Origin: an uncultured Clostridia bacterium
GTDB taxonomy: Bacteria > Bacillota > Clostridia > Oscillospirales > Acutalibacteraceae
Reading direction: 5' to 3'
Length of the DNA: 19,222 bases
Assembly (NCBI GenBank): GCA_946409885.1
Contig: CAMJYF010000002.1
Span: 1-19,222, forward strand
The position numbers were made by a program, and so were the translations under genes. Positions 1 to 6,472 of this stretch are shown one piece after another. The notes beneath the pieces are model-generated. The model made no database searches. It was given only the letters and a program-made list of their open reading frames with translations, and had not been told where the DNA came from. Position 1 is the first letter of the stretch; each line of letters opens with the position of its first letter.

Positions 1-596
1 GCCAGCGGGGCGTGGGCGCGCACCTGGCTGACCGCGTCCGCCACGCAGTCGTAAAGGAGCTCCGTCCCTTCGCTGTCCGCCACGTAGTTGGAGACTCTGT
101 CCCGGCTGATGCCGAAGCGGGCGCCGGTTTCCACCGCGTCGATGTTGGCGCCGATGAAGAGGAATTCCCAGCCGTATTCGCTCTTTTCCGTTTCTATCAT
201 CCGCTTTACCCTGTCGGAGGTGTAGCGGTGGCTGGCGTTTTCCATGCCGTCCGTGGTGATGACGAACACGGTGCGGCCGGGCACGTCCTCGGGGCGCGCG
301 TACTTGTGGACGTTGGCGATGTGGTGGATCGCCCCGCCGATGGCGTCGATCAGGGCGGTGCAGCCCCGCACGGTGTAGTCCCGGTCCGTCATCTTCGGGA
401 TCTTATCCAGCGGCACCCGGTCGTGCAGCACCTCGGATTCGTTGTCGAACAGCACGGTGGAAACATACGCCTCGCCGGGCTCCTTCTTCTGTTTTTCGAT
501 CATGGCGTTGAAGCCGCCGATGGTGTCGCCCTCCAGCCCGCTCATGGAGCCGCTGCGGTCAAGAATAAAAACCAGTTCCGTCAGTTGTTTGTTCAT
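1..596 (-). CDS. VWA domain protein, partial (C-terminus beyond left edge)
   Basis: The minus strand is open from an ATG at 596 to the window edge, giving 198 residues with no stop. The protein starts MNKQLTELVFILDRSGSMSG, a classic von Willebrand factor A opening. The metal-ion-dependent adhesion site is complete: D13-x-S15-x-S17, T80 (GCTALIDA) and D116 (ITTDGMEN). It has no signal peptide or membrane segment in the visible part, so it is probably cytoplasmic. The start is supported by CAGGAGG (604-610) seven bases upstream. VWA domains of this kind bind ligands or partners through Mg2+, often in multi-protein assemblies, but the partner is not visible and no specific function can be given. 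The visible length suggests that most of the domain is present. Domain assignment is very sure; biological role unknown. Confidence 0.93.
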   Translation of the reverse strand, partial: MNKQLTELVFILDRSGSMSGLEGDTIGGFNAMIEKQKKEPGEAYVSTVLFDNESEVLHDRVPLDKIPKMTDRDYTVRGCTALIDAIGGAIHHIANVHKYARPEDVPGRTVFVITTDGMENASHRYTSDRVKRMIETEKSEYGWEFLFIGANIDAVETGARFGISRDRVSNYVADSEGTELLYDCVADAVSQVRAHAPL

Positions 597-602
597 GGTA
601 AA

Positions 603-644
603 ACCTCCTGTAATGTTGTGTTGCAAGCACATTATACAGGAGGT
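603..644 (-). promoter_or_regulatory. Inverted repeat overlapping the -10 and ribosome binding site of the VWA gene
   Basis: Arms 603-615 (acctcctgtaatg) and 630-644 (cattatacaggaggt) are complementary apart from a two-base bulge, with a 14-base loop. On the minus strand the right arm carries a perfect TATAAT (631-636), a candidate -10 for the VWA gene, while the left arm carries its ribosome binding site CAGGAGG. The -35 region is poor. If transcription starts from this -10, only the left arm is in the mRNA. If it comes from upstream, the ribosome binding site can be sequestered in a hairpin. Confidence 0.45.
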
Positions 645-691
645 GTTCGCGTTTGTGGTCGCTTGCCGGGCGACATTTTTAAAACGGCGCT

Positions 692-717
692 TTTTTGCCG
701 CTGCGGAATGGCAAAAA
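692..717. repeat. Inverted repeat, 8-bp stem
   Basis: TTTTTGCC (692-699) and GGCAAAAA (710-717) pair perfectly around a 10-base loop. It lies seven bases from the next inverted repeat (724-756). Neither strand has a classic terminator layout, so the role is unclear; it could be part of a composite terminator or a processed RNA end. Confidence 0.5.
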
Positions 718-723
718 CGTCGC

Positions 724-756
724 CCTTCCGGCGTTTTCCGAAAAAACGCCGGAAGG
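724..756. repeat. Perfect inverted repeat, 14-bp stem
   Basis: CCTTCCGGCGTTTT (724-737) is the exact reverse complement of AAAACGCCGGAAGG (743-756), with a five-base loop CCGAA. Such a long perfect stem in a non-coding gap is unlikely by chance. On the minus strand the stem is followed by GCGACGTTTTT, a weak U-run, so it could act as a poor terminator for the sulfoquinovosidase transcript. It could equally be a structured RNA element. Confidence 0.6.
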
Positions 757-824
757 CCGGGATACGGTCCGCGCCGCTGACCGGGCGGCGAAAGGGCCGC
801 TGCTTTGACGGCCCGGAACAGCAG

Positions 825-870
825 GGCCCCTGAACGAAAAAAACGTTCAGGGGCCTCTTCTTTTTTCTCT
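825..870 (+). terminator. Intrinsic terminator, plus strand
   Basis: GGCCCCTGAACG (825-836) and CGTTCAGGGGCC (844-855) form a perfect 12-bp stem with an A7 loop. They are followed on the plus strand by a T-rich tail (tcttcttttttctct). The tail is on the plus-strand side only; on the minus strand the sequence after the stem has no U-run. No recognised plus-strand gene lies upstream in the window, which makes it an orphan terminator. Confidence 0.7.
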
Positions 871-907
871 TTTCTTACTCTGCTCTCATCTTATCTTCTC
901 TTCTCTC

Positions 908-922
908 CGTCACAATGTGACG
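908..922. promoter_or_regulatory. Palindrome CGTCACA-A-TGTGACG, possible protein-binding site
   Basis: Seven-base arms CGTCACA and TGTGACG are perfect reverse complements around a single A. The short symmetric form resembles a dimeric regulator site more than a terminator stem. It lies 86 bases beyond the end of the sulfoquinovosidase gene and 312 bases before the VWA start, so its target is not obvious. The functional reading is a guess from symmetry alone. Confidence 0.35.
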
Positions 923-1007
923 CGGGGGGAATAGAAAAGGGGGGCTCGGCAAATCCAGACCGCCTTATCCCCATTTTTTCCGGGATGAACCAATCGTTAG
1001 GAGATCG

Positions 1008-2996
1008 TTACAGCGTTCGCAGGGAGGCGAACAGCGCGCCGAAGGATGAGGTCCTCCGGTAGAACACCGGCGGCTGGCCCAGAGGGGCGGGGACGGACGC
1101 GTCGCCGCCGGCGCAGGCTTTGCCCGTCCACAGGTGGATCCACTCGCCCTCCGGCAGCCACAGCTTCCGGGAGGAGGCGCCGGGCTCCACCACGGGGGCC
1201 ACCAGCAGGTCGTCGCCCAGCAGATAGCTGTACAGGTCCGTCCGCCACGCCGTTTCGCAGTCCTGGGCGAAAAACAGCGGCCGCATCACGGGCAGGCCGG
1301 CCGCCTCGTTCTGCCGGGCGGCCTGGCGCAGGTAGGGCAGCAGGGCGTCGTGGAGCTTCGTCATCCGCGCCGTAAAGGCCAGCAGCTCCGGCGTGTCGTA
1401 AAGCTGCACGTTGGTGGCGGGGCGGTTGCCCTCGTGGCTGCGCATCACCGGCGTAAAGCAGGAAAACTCCAGCCACCGCATCAGCAGCTCCTCATCCCGC
1501 CGCAGATAAAACAGGGTGGTGTAGCCCCCCGTGTCGCTGCAGCTGAGGCCGAAGCCGCTCATGCCCAGCGTCAGCGCCGCCGTAACGGCGGAGGGCAGGC
1601 CGTCGTCCGGCGACCAGTCCACGTTCTGGTCCCCCGCCCACATCAGGGTGGAATACCGCTGGGTCCCGGCGGCCCCGGCGCGCATATAAAAGACGCATTG
1701 GCCCAGCATGCCGCTCTCCTCCACGGCCTCCCGGTTGCACTTGGCCCACAGGGTGGGCCAGAGGTTGTGCAGCGCCCAGCCGTCGCCGCCGTGGCAGACG
1801 GCGTCTGTGGGCAGGTATTCGCCGAAATCCGCCATCCAGCCCCGCAGGCCAAAGCCGATCAGGTTGGTTTTGATGACATCCTTGTACCATTCGTAGGCCT
1901 CCGGCAGGGTCAGATCCACCACGCCGCAGTAAAACTCGCCGAAGTCGAAAAGGTAGTCGCCGCCGTCCGGCCGTTTGACCAGATAGCCGTGTTCGGCGGC
2001 GTACTGGCACAGGCTGCCCTCCCGCACCACGTAGGGGTTGATGTAGCCCATCCAGGCGCGGTCCTTGTCCTCCGCGATCACCCGGTCCAGGCCGGGGTAG
2101 AGGGCTTCGCTCCACTGCCAGTTCCAGAAATTGCGCTTGCCGAAGGAGGTCTGGCGGGTGCCCTCCCAGTCCTGGATCCACACGGCGGAAACGTCCACCC
2201 CCGCCGCCAGGCAGCGGTCGCGCAGCTCCGTAGCGCGCGCGGTGCCGCCCTGCACGCCCAGCCACAGGCCCTTCATCGCCCAGTCGGGCAGGGCGGGCTG
2301 GCGGCCCAGCAGCGCGGTGAGCTTTTGCAGCAGGGTCGGGTAATCCTCCCCCGCGCCCACCGTAAAGCGGACGTCCGCGCTCCACACGCCGATCTCGTGA
2401 TACGCGCTTTCGCGGAAATCCAGCTCGGCGTACTCATAATTTTCCAGATGGAAGAAATACTTCCGGGAGGAGACGAAGGTGGGCTGCGGGAAAAAGGTGG
2501 TGTGGTAGTCGCCGCCGCCCCCGTCCGCCTCGTCGGCCAGGCGGGTGATCTCCGTGGCCTTGTTGCGGCCCACGCCCTGCTCCCTGGTCCAGATGGGGAA
2601 GAGCCTGCCCCGCAGGTTCAGGTAGGAGAACTGCTCCCCGCCGCCGGTGACGCGCTCGTCCGCCTCCGCCGGCAGGCGGATCCAGCAGCGGTTGAAGCCG
2701 CCGCCCTCCGCCGTTCCGTGAAAACGGATACAGCCCTCCTTTTCGGTAACGGTCAGGGTGAACGCGGCGCCGCTTTCCGGCTCCGCGAACCGCAGCGTAT
2801 GGCCTTTGGCTTCCGTCAGGCGCAGCGGCCGCCGGACGGACAGGTGGTCCGTCACTTCAAAATTGCCCCGGAACATCTTCGTTTCCGGCGTTCCCTTGCC
2901 CAGAAAAAGGGCGGGGGCGGCGTCCGAATGGGCCAGCAGCAGGCGCCCGTCCGCCGTCAGCCGTACCGCGCCGGTGTTTGTTTCGATCTGTATCAT
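1008..2996 (-). CDS. yihQ: Sulfoquinovosidase, glycoside hydrolase family 31
   Basis: The 662-residue protein closely resembles, from memory, Escherichia coli YihQ, which releases sulfoquinovose from glycosides such as the head group of plant sulfolipid and its glycerol derivative. The visible core includes IQDWEGTRQTSFGKRNFWNW, YINPYV, GGDYLFDFGEFY, GWMADFGEYLPTD, FYMRAG, WAGDQNVDWS and SDTGGYTTLF. By alignment the catalytic nucleophile is D390 (WMADFGEY) and the acid/base is D456 (WAGDQNVDW). The sulfonate-binding set of YihQ (R301, W304, Y508) matches R288, W291 and Y492, which separates it from ordinary GH31 alpha-glucosidases and xylosidases. No signal peptide is seen, so the enzyme should be cytoplasmic and need an importer. 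Length is close to the 678 or so residues of YihQ. No sulfoglycolysis or transporter genes are visible nearby. The ATG has only a modest ribosome binding site (cggaag). Confidence 0.92.
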   Translation of the reverse strand: MIQIETNTGAVRLTADGRLLLAHSDAAPALFLGKGTPETKMFRGNFEVTDHLSVRRPLRLTEAKGHTLRFAEPESGAAFTLTVTEKEGCIRFHGTAEGGGFNRCWIRLPAEADERVTGGGEQFSYLNLRGRLFPIWTREQGVGRNKATEITRLADEADGGGGDYHTTFFPQPTFVSSRKYFFHLENYEYAELDFRESAYHEIGVWSADVRFTVGAGEDYPTLLQKLTALLGRQPALPDWAMKGLWLGVQGGTARATELRDRCLAAGVDVSAVWIQDWEGTRQTSFGKRNFWNWQWSEALYPGLDRVIAEDKDRAWMGYINPYVVREGSLCQYAAEHGYLVKRPDGGDYLFDFGEFYCGVVDLTLPEAYEWYKDVIKTNLIGFGLRGWMADFGEYLPTDAVCHGGDGWALHNLWPTLWAKCNREAVEESGMLGQCVFYMRAGAAGTQRYSTLMWAGDQNVDWSPDDGLPSAVTAALTLGMSGFGLSCSDTGGYTTLFYLRRDEELLMRWLEFSCFTPVMRSHEGNRPATNVQLYDTPELLAFTARMTKLHDALLPYLRQAARQNEAAGLPVMRPLFFAQDCETAWRTDLYSYLLGDDLLVAPVVEPGASSRKLWLPEGEWIHLWTGKACAGGDASVPAPLGQPPVFYRRTSSFGALFASLRTL

Positions 2997-3026
2997 GCTT
3001 TTGCTTCCGTTTCTCTTTTTTTATCC

Positions 3027-3054
3027 AGTATAGCATATTTCTCCGGACGCGCAA
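3027..3054 (-). promoter_or_regulatory. Candidate promoter for the sulfoquinovosidase gene
   Basis: On the minus strand TATACT (3027-3032) lies 16 bases from TTGCGC (3049-3054). The -10 is good, the -35 only partly matches. The predicted transcript start is about 25-30 bases before the ATG, giving a short leader. The promoter is divergent from that of the polysaccharide operon, whose -35 begins 65 bases away, so a shared regulator is possible. Confidence 0.5.
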
Positions 3055-3118
3055 GAGAAAAATCGTCTTTCCGGCCAAAAATTAACAAAAAGAACCGTGA
3101 ATAATTTCTGTCAAACGG

Positions 3119-3147
3119 TTGAATAAAAATAAATTTTATGTTATAAT
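3119..3147 (+). promoter_or_regulatory. Promoter of the polysaccharide operon
   Basis: TTGAAT (3119-3124), a 17-base A/T-only-but-one spacer and a perfect TATAAT (3142-3147) form a strong sigma-A-type promoter in an AT-rich island within GC-rich DNA. The leader is about 65 bases. An inverted repeat AACCGT (3093-3098) / ACGGTT (3115-3120) overlaps the -35 and could be an operator. No terminator or attenuator was seen in the leader. All 13 downstream genes lie on the same strand with short gaps or overlaps, and no other promoter was evident between them. Confidence 0.75.
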
Positions 3148-3218
3148 GTGTTGCTACATCGAATAGGATGATGATCGGTGTTGCATGAAAACAGACAAAA
3201 GGAACGGGGGAAACTGGT

Positions 3219-3956
3219 ATGGTCGATATCCACTGTCATATCCTGAACGGGGTGGACGACGGTTCCGGCTGTCTTTCCGAATCCGTAGAAATGGCGCGGA
3301 TCGCCTGTGAAAGCGGCACGCGGGTCATTGTGGCGACGCCCCATACCAACATCCCCGGGTCGGAAGTGTACCCCTGGGGAGACGTGCTGAAAAAAAGGCT
3401 GGCCGCGCTGAACGAAAAGCTGAAGGCGGAAAGGATCCCGCTGACGCTGTGCCCGGGGCAGGAGGTCTATTACCACGGGGACGTGGTGGCCCTGCTGAAG
3501 CGGGGCGAGATCACCACGCTGAACGGCTCCCGGTATCTGCTGATCGAGTTCAATTTTTCCGCCAGCCTCAATACGATTCTGGACGCCTGCGAGGTGCTGT
3601 CCGTCATCGGCATCGTGCCCGTGGTGGCCCATCCGGAGCGGTACGACTCCCTGCAGGAGAACGAGGACGAGGTCTACCGGCTGAAAAAAAAGACGGGCTG
3701 CCTGCTGCAGCTGAACTGCGGCAGCCTGTTCGGGGCGTTCGGCCAGAGCGCGCAGCGCGCTGCTCACGGTATGCTGGGGGAAGGCCTGCCGGATTTCATC
3801 GCCAGCGACGCCCACGGCCCCTATGTGCGCACGCCCTTTATGGCGGACGCGCACGAGATGGTCAGCGAGCTGTACTCGCTGGACTACGCGGAGATGCTGT
3901 TCCGGGAAAACCCCGACCTGCTGATCCGCGACAAAGAGATTGACGCTTTTAACTGA
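3219..3956 (+). CDS. cpsB: CpsB/YwqE-type tyrosine-protein phosphatase (PHP family)
   Basis: The 245-residue protein has the whole set of PHP-type metal ligands in order: DIHCHIL (3-9) with DDG (13-15), ATPH (39-42), GQE (80-82), HPER (138-141) and SDAHG (196-200). These bind Mn2+ ions in CpsB, Wzb-like and YwqE phosphatases of Gram-positive bacteria, which remove phosphate from the tyrosine tails of capsule kinases. Length is typical for the family. It is cytoplasmic with no membrane segment. It is the first gene of the operon, 72 bases after the -10, with GGGGGAA (3206-3212) upstream of ATG 3219. The obvious substrates are the two tyrosine-tailed kinases encoded next but one. Family assignment is sure; which kinase it acts on is inference. 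Confidence 0.93.
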   Translation: MVDIHCHILNGVDDGSGCLSESVEMARIACESGTRVIVATPHTNIPGSEVYPWGDVLKKRLAALNEKLKAERIPLTLCPGQEVYYHGDVVALLKRGEITTLNGSRYLLIEFNFSASLNTILDACEVLSVIGIVPVVAHPERYDSLQENEDEVYRLKKKTGCLLQLNCGSLFGAFGQSAQRAAHGMLGEGLPDFIASDAHGPYVRTPFMADAHEMVSELYSLDYAEMLFRENPDLLIRDKEIDAFN

Positions 3957-3970
3957 GAGGTGTTTTGGCT

Positions 3971-4789
3971 ATGATGCGGGTATTGCGTATCGATATCACC
4001 CTGATATTTGCTTCCACCCTGGTGCTGTTTGCCTGGTTCGTCTACCGCAGCGAGGTGGTGGCGGATAAGACCAGGCCGGTCATTACCATCGACAGCGAGC
4101 TGCTGGAGGTGGGGCTGGACGCCACGGAGGAGGATCTGCTGGCGGGTGTGACCGCCACCGACGAAAAGGACGGGGACCTGACGGACCGGGTGATCGTGGA
4201 ATCCATCTCCAAATTTACGGAGCTTGGCGTGTGCAAGGTGTACTACGCGGTGTGCGACCGGGATAACCACGTGGCACGGGCCTCGCGGAAGATCTCCTAC
4301 AGGGGGTATACCTCCCCCCGCTTTTATATGAACCGGGCGCTGTGCTTTTCGCAGCTGGAAACGATCAACGCCGGCGAGGTGATCGGCGCCAGGGACGTGC
4401 TGGACGGGGATATCAGCAAGAATATCATCATCACCTCCACCGACTATGAGTACGGCGCCCTGGGCACCTATACCGTCAAGGCGGAGGTCAGCAACAGCAA
4501 GGGCGATCAGATCGCCATTTCGCTGCCCATGCTGGTGGAGGACCGCAACCTCAACGCGCCGGCCATTACGCTTTCCGATTATCTTATCTATGTGAAAAAA
4601 GGGACGACCGTCGATCCCTCCCGGTACTTCGTTTCCGCGCTGGACAGCTATGAGAAGGACGTTTCCGATACGCTGTATATGGAGAACAACTATCATAAGG
4701 ACCGGGAAGGCGTTTACAGTTTTCATTACTATGCCACCGATCAGCTTGGCAGACAGGGGCATACCGTTCTGACGGTGGTGGTGGAGTAA
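3971..4789 (+). CDS. Membrane-anchored protein with three Ig-like (DUF5011-type) repeats
   Basis: A 272-residue protein with one N-terminal hydrophobic segment (about 9-25) and the rest extracytoplasmic. The ectodomain shows three repeats of about 75 residues (roughly 36-110, 117-190, 198-272), each with a related core: TDEKDGDLTDRV (63-74), RDVLDGDISKNI (141-152) and LDSYEKDVSDTL (224-235). Each is followed by a G-x-Y/V-x-x-x-Y/A strand such as GTYTVKAEVSNSKGD. This is the pattern of bacterial Ig-like/DUF5011 domains, usually found in adhesins and surface proteins. There is no sortase motif or enzyme motif. ATG 3971 is chosen over an in-frame TTG at 3965 because GAGAGGTG (3955-3962) is well spaced for it. 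It starts 14 bases after cpsB and ends 4 bases before the first kinase gene, so it is probably a partner of the Wzz-kinase machinery. Its exact function is not known. Confidence 0.8.
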   Translation: MMRVLRIDITLIFASTLVLFAWFVYRSEVVADKTRPVITIDSELLEVGLDATEEDLLAGVTATDEKDGDLTDRVIVESISKFTELGVCKVYYAVCDRDNHVARASRKISYRGYTSPRFYMNRALCFSQLETINAGEVIGARDVLDGDISKNIIITSTDYEYGALGTYTVKAEVSNSKGDQIAISLPMLVEDRNLNAPAITLSDYLIYVKKGTTVDPSRYFVSALDSYEKDVSDTLYMENNYHKDREGVYSFHYYATDQLGRQGHTVLTVVVE

Positions 4790-4793
4790 TACG

Positions 4794-6428
4794 ATGGCGA
4801 ATGCAAAGACAAACGGAAAAACAGAAAGAAAGATCGTCATAGAGTGGCACAGTATCTTCCGGGATCTGCGGCGGAATTTCATCTTTATCGTGATGAGCGT
4901 GCTGATCGGCCTGATGGGGATCTTTATCATGCGGGTGGGCATCTACGCCCCGGAGTATACCAGCACGGCCACACTGGTGGTCAGCGCCAAGATCGGCAAC
5001 GCGAACCCCTATGCCAATCTTTCGGTTTCTTCGGAAATGGCGAAGGTGTTCGCCGAGGTGTTCGTGCAGCCCTCCATGCGGTCCCGGGCGGCCGAATGGC
5101 TGGGCCAGGGCAGCTTTCGCGGGTCCCTGAAGGCGGAGGCCATCAACGGCACCAACCTTTTCCGGGTCTCCGTTACCTCCGACAGCCCTGAGTTCTCTTA
5201 TCACGAGCTGTGCGCGGTGCTGGAGGTTTACCCGGAGATTTCGGATATCGTGTTTGAAAACGCGGTCATCGACGTCATCAAAATGCCTTCCATGGCAAAC
5301 TCACCCTCCAACCCCATGCCAAGGGCCAATTCCGCCGCCATCCTGATGATCTGCCTGATCGTTTCCGTGGGCGGCACCTGCGCCATCTCCATTTTAAGGG
5401 ATACGGTGAAAACCGAGGCGTCCTTCCCGGACAAGATCGACGCGAAGCTGTTCGGGTCCGTTCCCCACGAACGGAAGCGGCAGAGCATCATCGGCTTTAT
5501 CAGAAGAAAGAAGCGCGGCCTTCTCGTCAACGAGAGCGCCGCGGTCAGCCTGAAATTCTCGGAATGCTTCCACCACCTGGCCGACAAGCTTGCGTACACC
5601 CACCGGATGACCGGCGCGAAGTGCTTCGCCATCCTCAGCGTGGCGGAAAACGAGGGCAAATCCACGGTGGCGGCCAACATTGCCCTTTCTTTGGCCAGCA
5701 AGGGCAACCGGGTGCTGCTGTTTGATATGGACCAGAAAAAACCGGCCCTTTACAAGCTGTTCGGACTGAAATATATGGCCGACGCGGAGCTGGGCAATCT
5801 GCTTTCCGGCAAGCTTCCGCCACGGGATTTCCACGTAAGGCGGTATAAAAAAAGCTCCCTTTTCTTCGCGGTGAACACCCGGGCGCACAAGGGCTCGCAG
5901 AGATGGATCGATAACGGCACCGTCCGGCGGGTTCTGACCGCGGTGCGCGACCAGTTCGACTATATTATTGTGGATACGGCCCCCATCATGGTGGATTCCG
6001 CCGTGACGGAGATCATCCAGATCGTGGACAAGAACATCCTTGTCGTGCGGACGGATACGGTGCCGGTGGCCATGATCAACGACGCGGTGCTGACGGTGAC
6101 CAACCTGGGCTCCAGCTTCGCGGGCTGCATCCTCAACGACGTTTACCCCGAATTCTCGCTGGCGGGCCAGATCGGCTTTGACGAGACGGGCTATTACTAC
6201 ACCCGCCATTACGGCAAATACGGCAAATACGGCAAGTACGGCAAGTACGGCAAATACGGCAAGGTCAGCCGCTACGGCCGGTATTCGCGCTACGGCAAAT
6301 ACGGGAAATACGGCGGTTACGGCGGCTACGGGGGCTACGGCAGCTACGGCGGCTATGCCTTCCCGGATTCCCAGACAGAGGACACGGAAAACGCGGAAAA
6401 GAAGTCCTCCCGCGGCAAGAAAAAGTGA
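4794..6428 (+). CDS. Wzz-tyrosine kinase fusion 1 with three-residue-period Tyr tail
   Basis: This 544-residue protein joins a chain-length (Wzz) domain to a bacterial tyrosine kinase. Order: cytoplasmic N-terminus, membrane segment 1 (about 29-47), extracytoplasmic Wzz part, proline-rich motif (SPSNPMP, 170-176), membrane segment 2 (about 181-200), then kinase with P-loop VAENEGKST (283-291), Walker A' LLFDMDQKKP (308-317) and Walker B IIVDTAP (391-397). The tail holds 19 tyrosines between 467 and 521. From 473 to 521 a Tyr occurs at every third residue except 491 (YGK, then YGG units). Such tails are autophosphorylated in Wzc and CpsD. In most Gram-positives the two halves are separate proteins (CpsC, CpsD); here they are fused as in Proteobacteria. 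The end is basic (KKSSRGKKK). ATG 4794 has GGAG (4783-4786) overlapping the previous gene's end. Likely sets polymer length and export. Confidence 0.92.
   Translation: MANAKTNGKTERKIVIEWHSIFRDLRRNFIFIVMSVLIGLMGIFIMRVGIYAPEYTSTATLVVSAKIGNANPYANLSVSSEMAKVFAEVFVQPSMRSRAAEWLGQGSFRGSLKAEAINGTNLFRVSVTSDSPEFSYHELCAVLEVYPEISDIVFENAVIDVIKMPSMANSPSNPMPRANSAAILMICLIVSVGGTCAISILRDTVKTEASFPDKIDAKLFGSVPHERKRQSIIGFIRRKKRGLLVNESAAVSLKFSECFHHLADKLAYTHRMTGAKCFAILSVAENEGKSTVAANIALSLASKGNRVLLFDMDQKKPALYKLFGLKYMADAELGNLLSGKLPPRDFHVRRYKKSSLFFAVNTRAHKGSQRWIDNGTVRRVLTAVRDQFDYIIVDTAPIMVDSAVTEIIQIVDKNILVVRTDTVPVAMINDAVLTVTNLGSSFAGCILNDVYPEFSLAGQIGFDETGYYYTRHYGKYGKYGKYGKYGKYGKVSRYGRYSRYGKYGKYGGYGGYGGYGSYGGYAFPDSQTEDTENAEKKSSRGKKK
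6210..6356 (+). repeat. Tandem 9-bp repeats coding the kinase 1 Tyr tail
   Basis: From 6210 to 6263 the DNA is six consecutive units of TAC GGC AAA/AAG (Tyr-Gly-Lys). The region then continues as degenerate TAC GGC/GGG xxx units (Tyr-Gly-Gly and variants) to 6356. All units keep the same nine-base period, with one interruption (GTC AGC CGC). Changes are mostly synonymous or in the third residue, which suggests expansion followed by selection to keep Tyr spacing. Unequal crossing-over or slippage would change tail length in frame. Confidence 0.85.
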
Positions 6429-6472
6429 CGGTCCCGCGCACGCCGGGCGAGTACAACAGGTGGTGAAACCGA

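Larger units (their letters stand above)
597..1007. other. 411-base gap between VWA and sulfoquinovosidase genes
   Basis: Both flanking genes point left, so this is the downstream region of the sulfoquinovosidase gene and the upstream region of the VWA gene. It contains the ribosome-binding-site inverted repeat at 603-644, perfect inverted repeats at 692-717 and 724-756, a plus-strand terminator-like hairpin at 825-855, a pyrimidine-rich stretch at about 856-908 and a palindrome at 908-922. No convincing gene was found. A 41-codon plus-strand frame with a GTG start at 655 and a stop at 778-780 has AGGAGG eleven bases upstream (638-643) and is very basic, but that AGGAGG is the mirror arm of the inverted repeat, so support is weak. 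No canonical terminator for the minus-strand sulfoquinovosidase gene was seen. Confidence 0.6.

Noticed and set aside
12..833. Long plus-strand open frame opposite the VWA gene
   Set aside because: It is antisense to a clear VWA domain with intact metal-binding motif and has a composition (rich in Val, Ala, His, Gly) typical of a reversed GC-rich gene.
993..1010. Direct repeat ATCGTTA-GGAG-ATCGTTA at the end of the sulfoquinovosidase gene
   Set aside because: Seven bases long, includes the stop codon of the gene, and no further copies or mobile-element features were seen, so it is probably chance.
1134..3104. 656-codon plus-strand open frame opposite the sulfoquinovosidase
   Set aside because: The minus strand encodes a full-length GH31 protein with all catalytic residues; the plus frame has no recognisable domain and reads like a shadow.
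3185..3307. Short open frame in the leader of the polysaccharide operon (ATG 3185)
   Set aside because: No ribosome binding site in front of it and it runs into cpsB in another frame; the AAGGAACGGGGG sequence serves ATG 3219.
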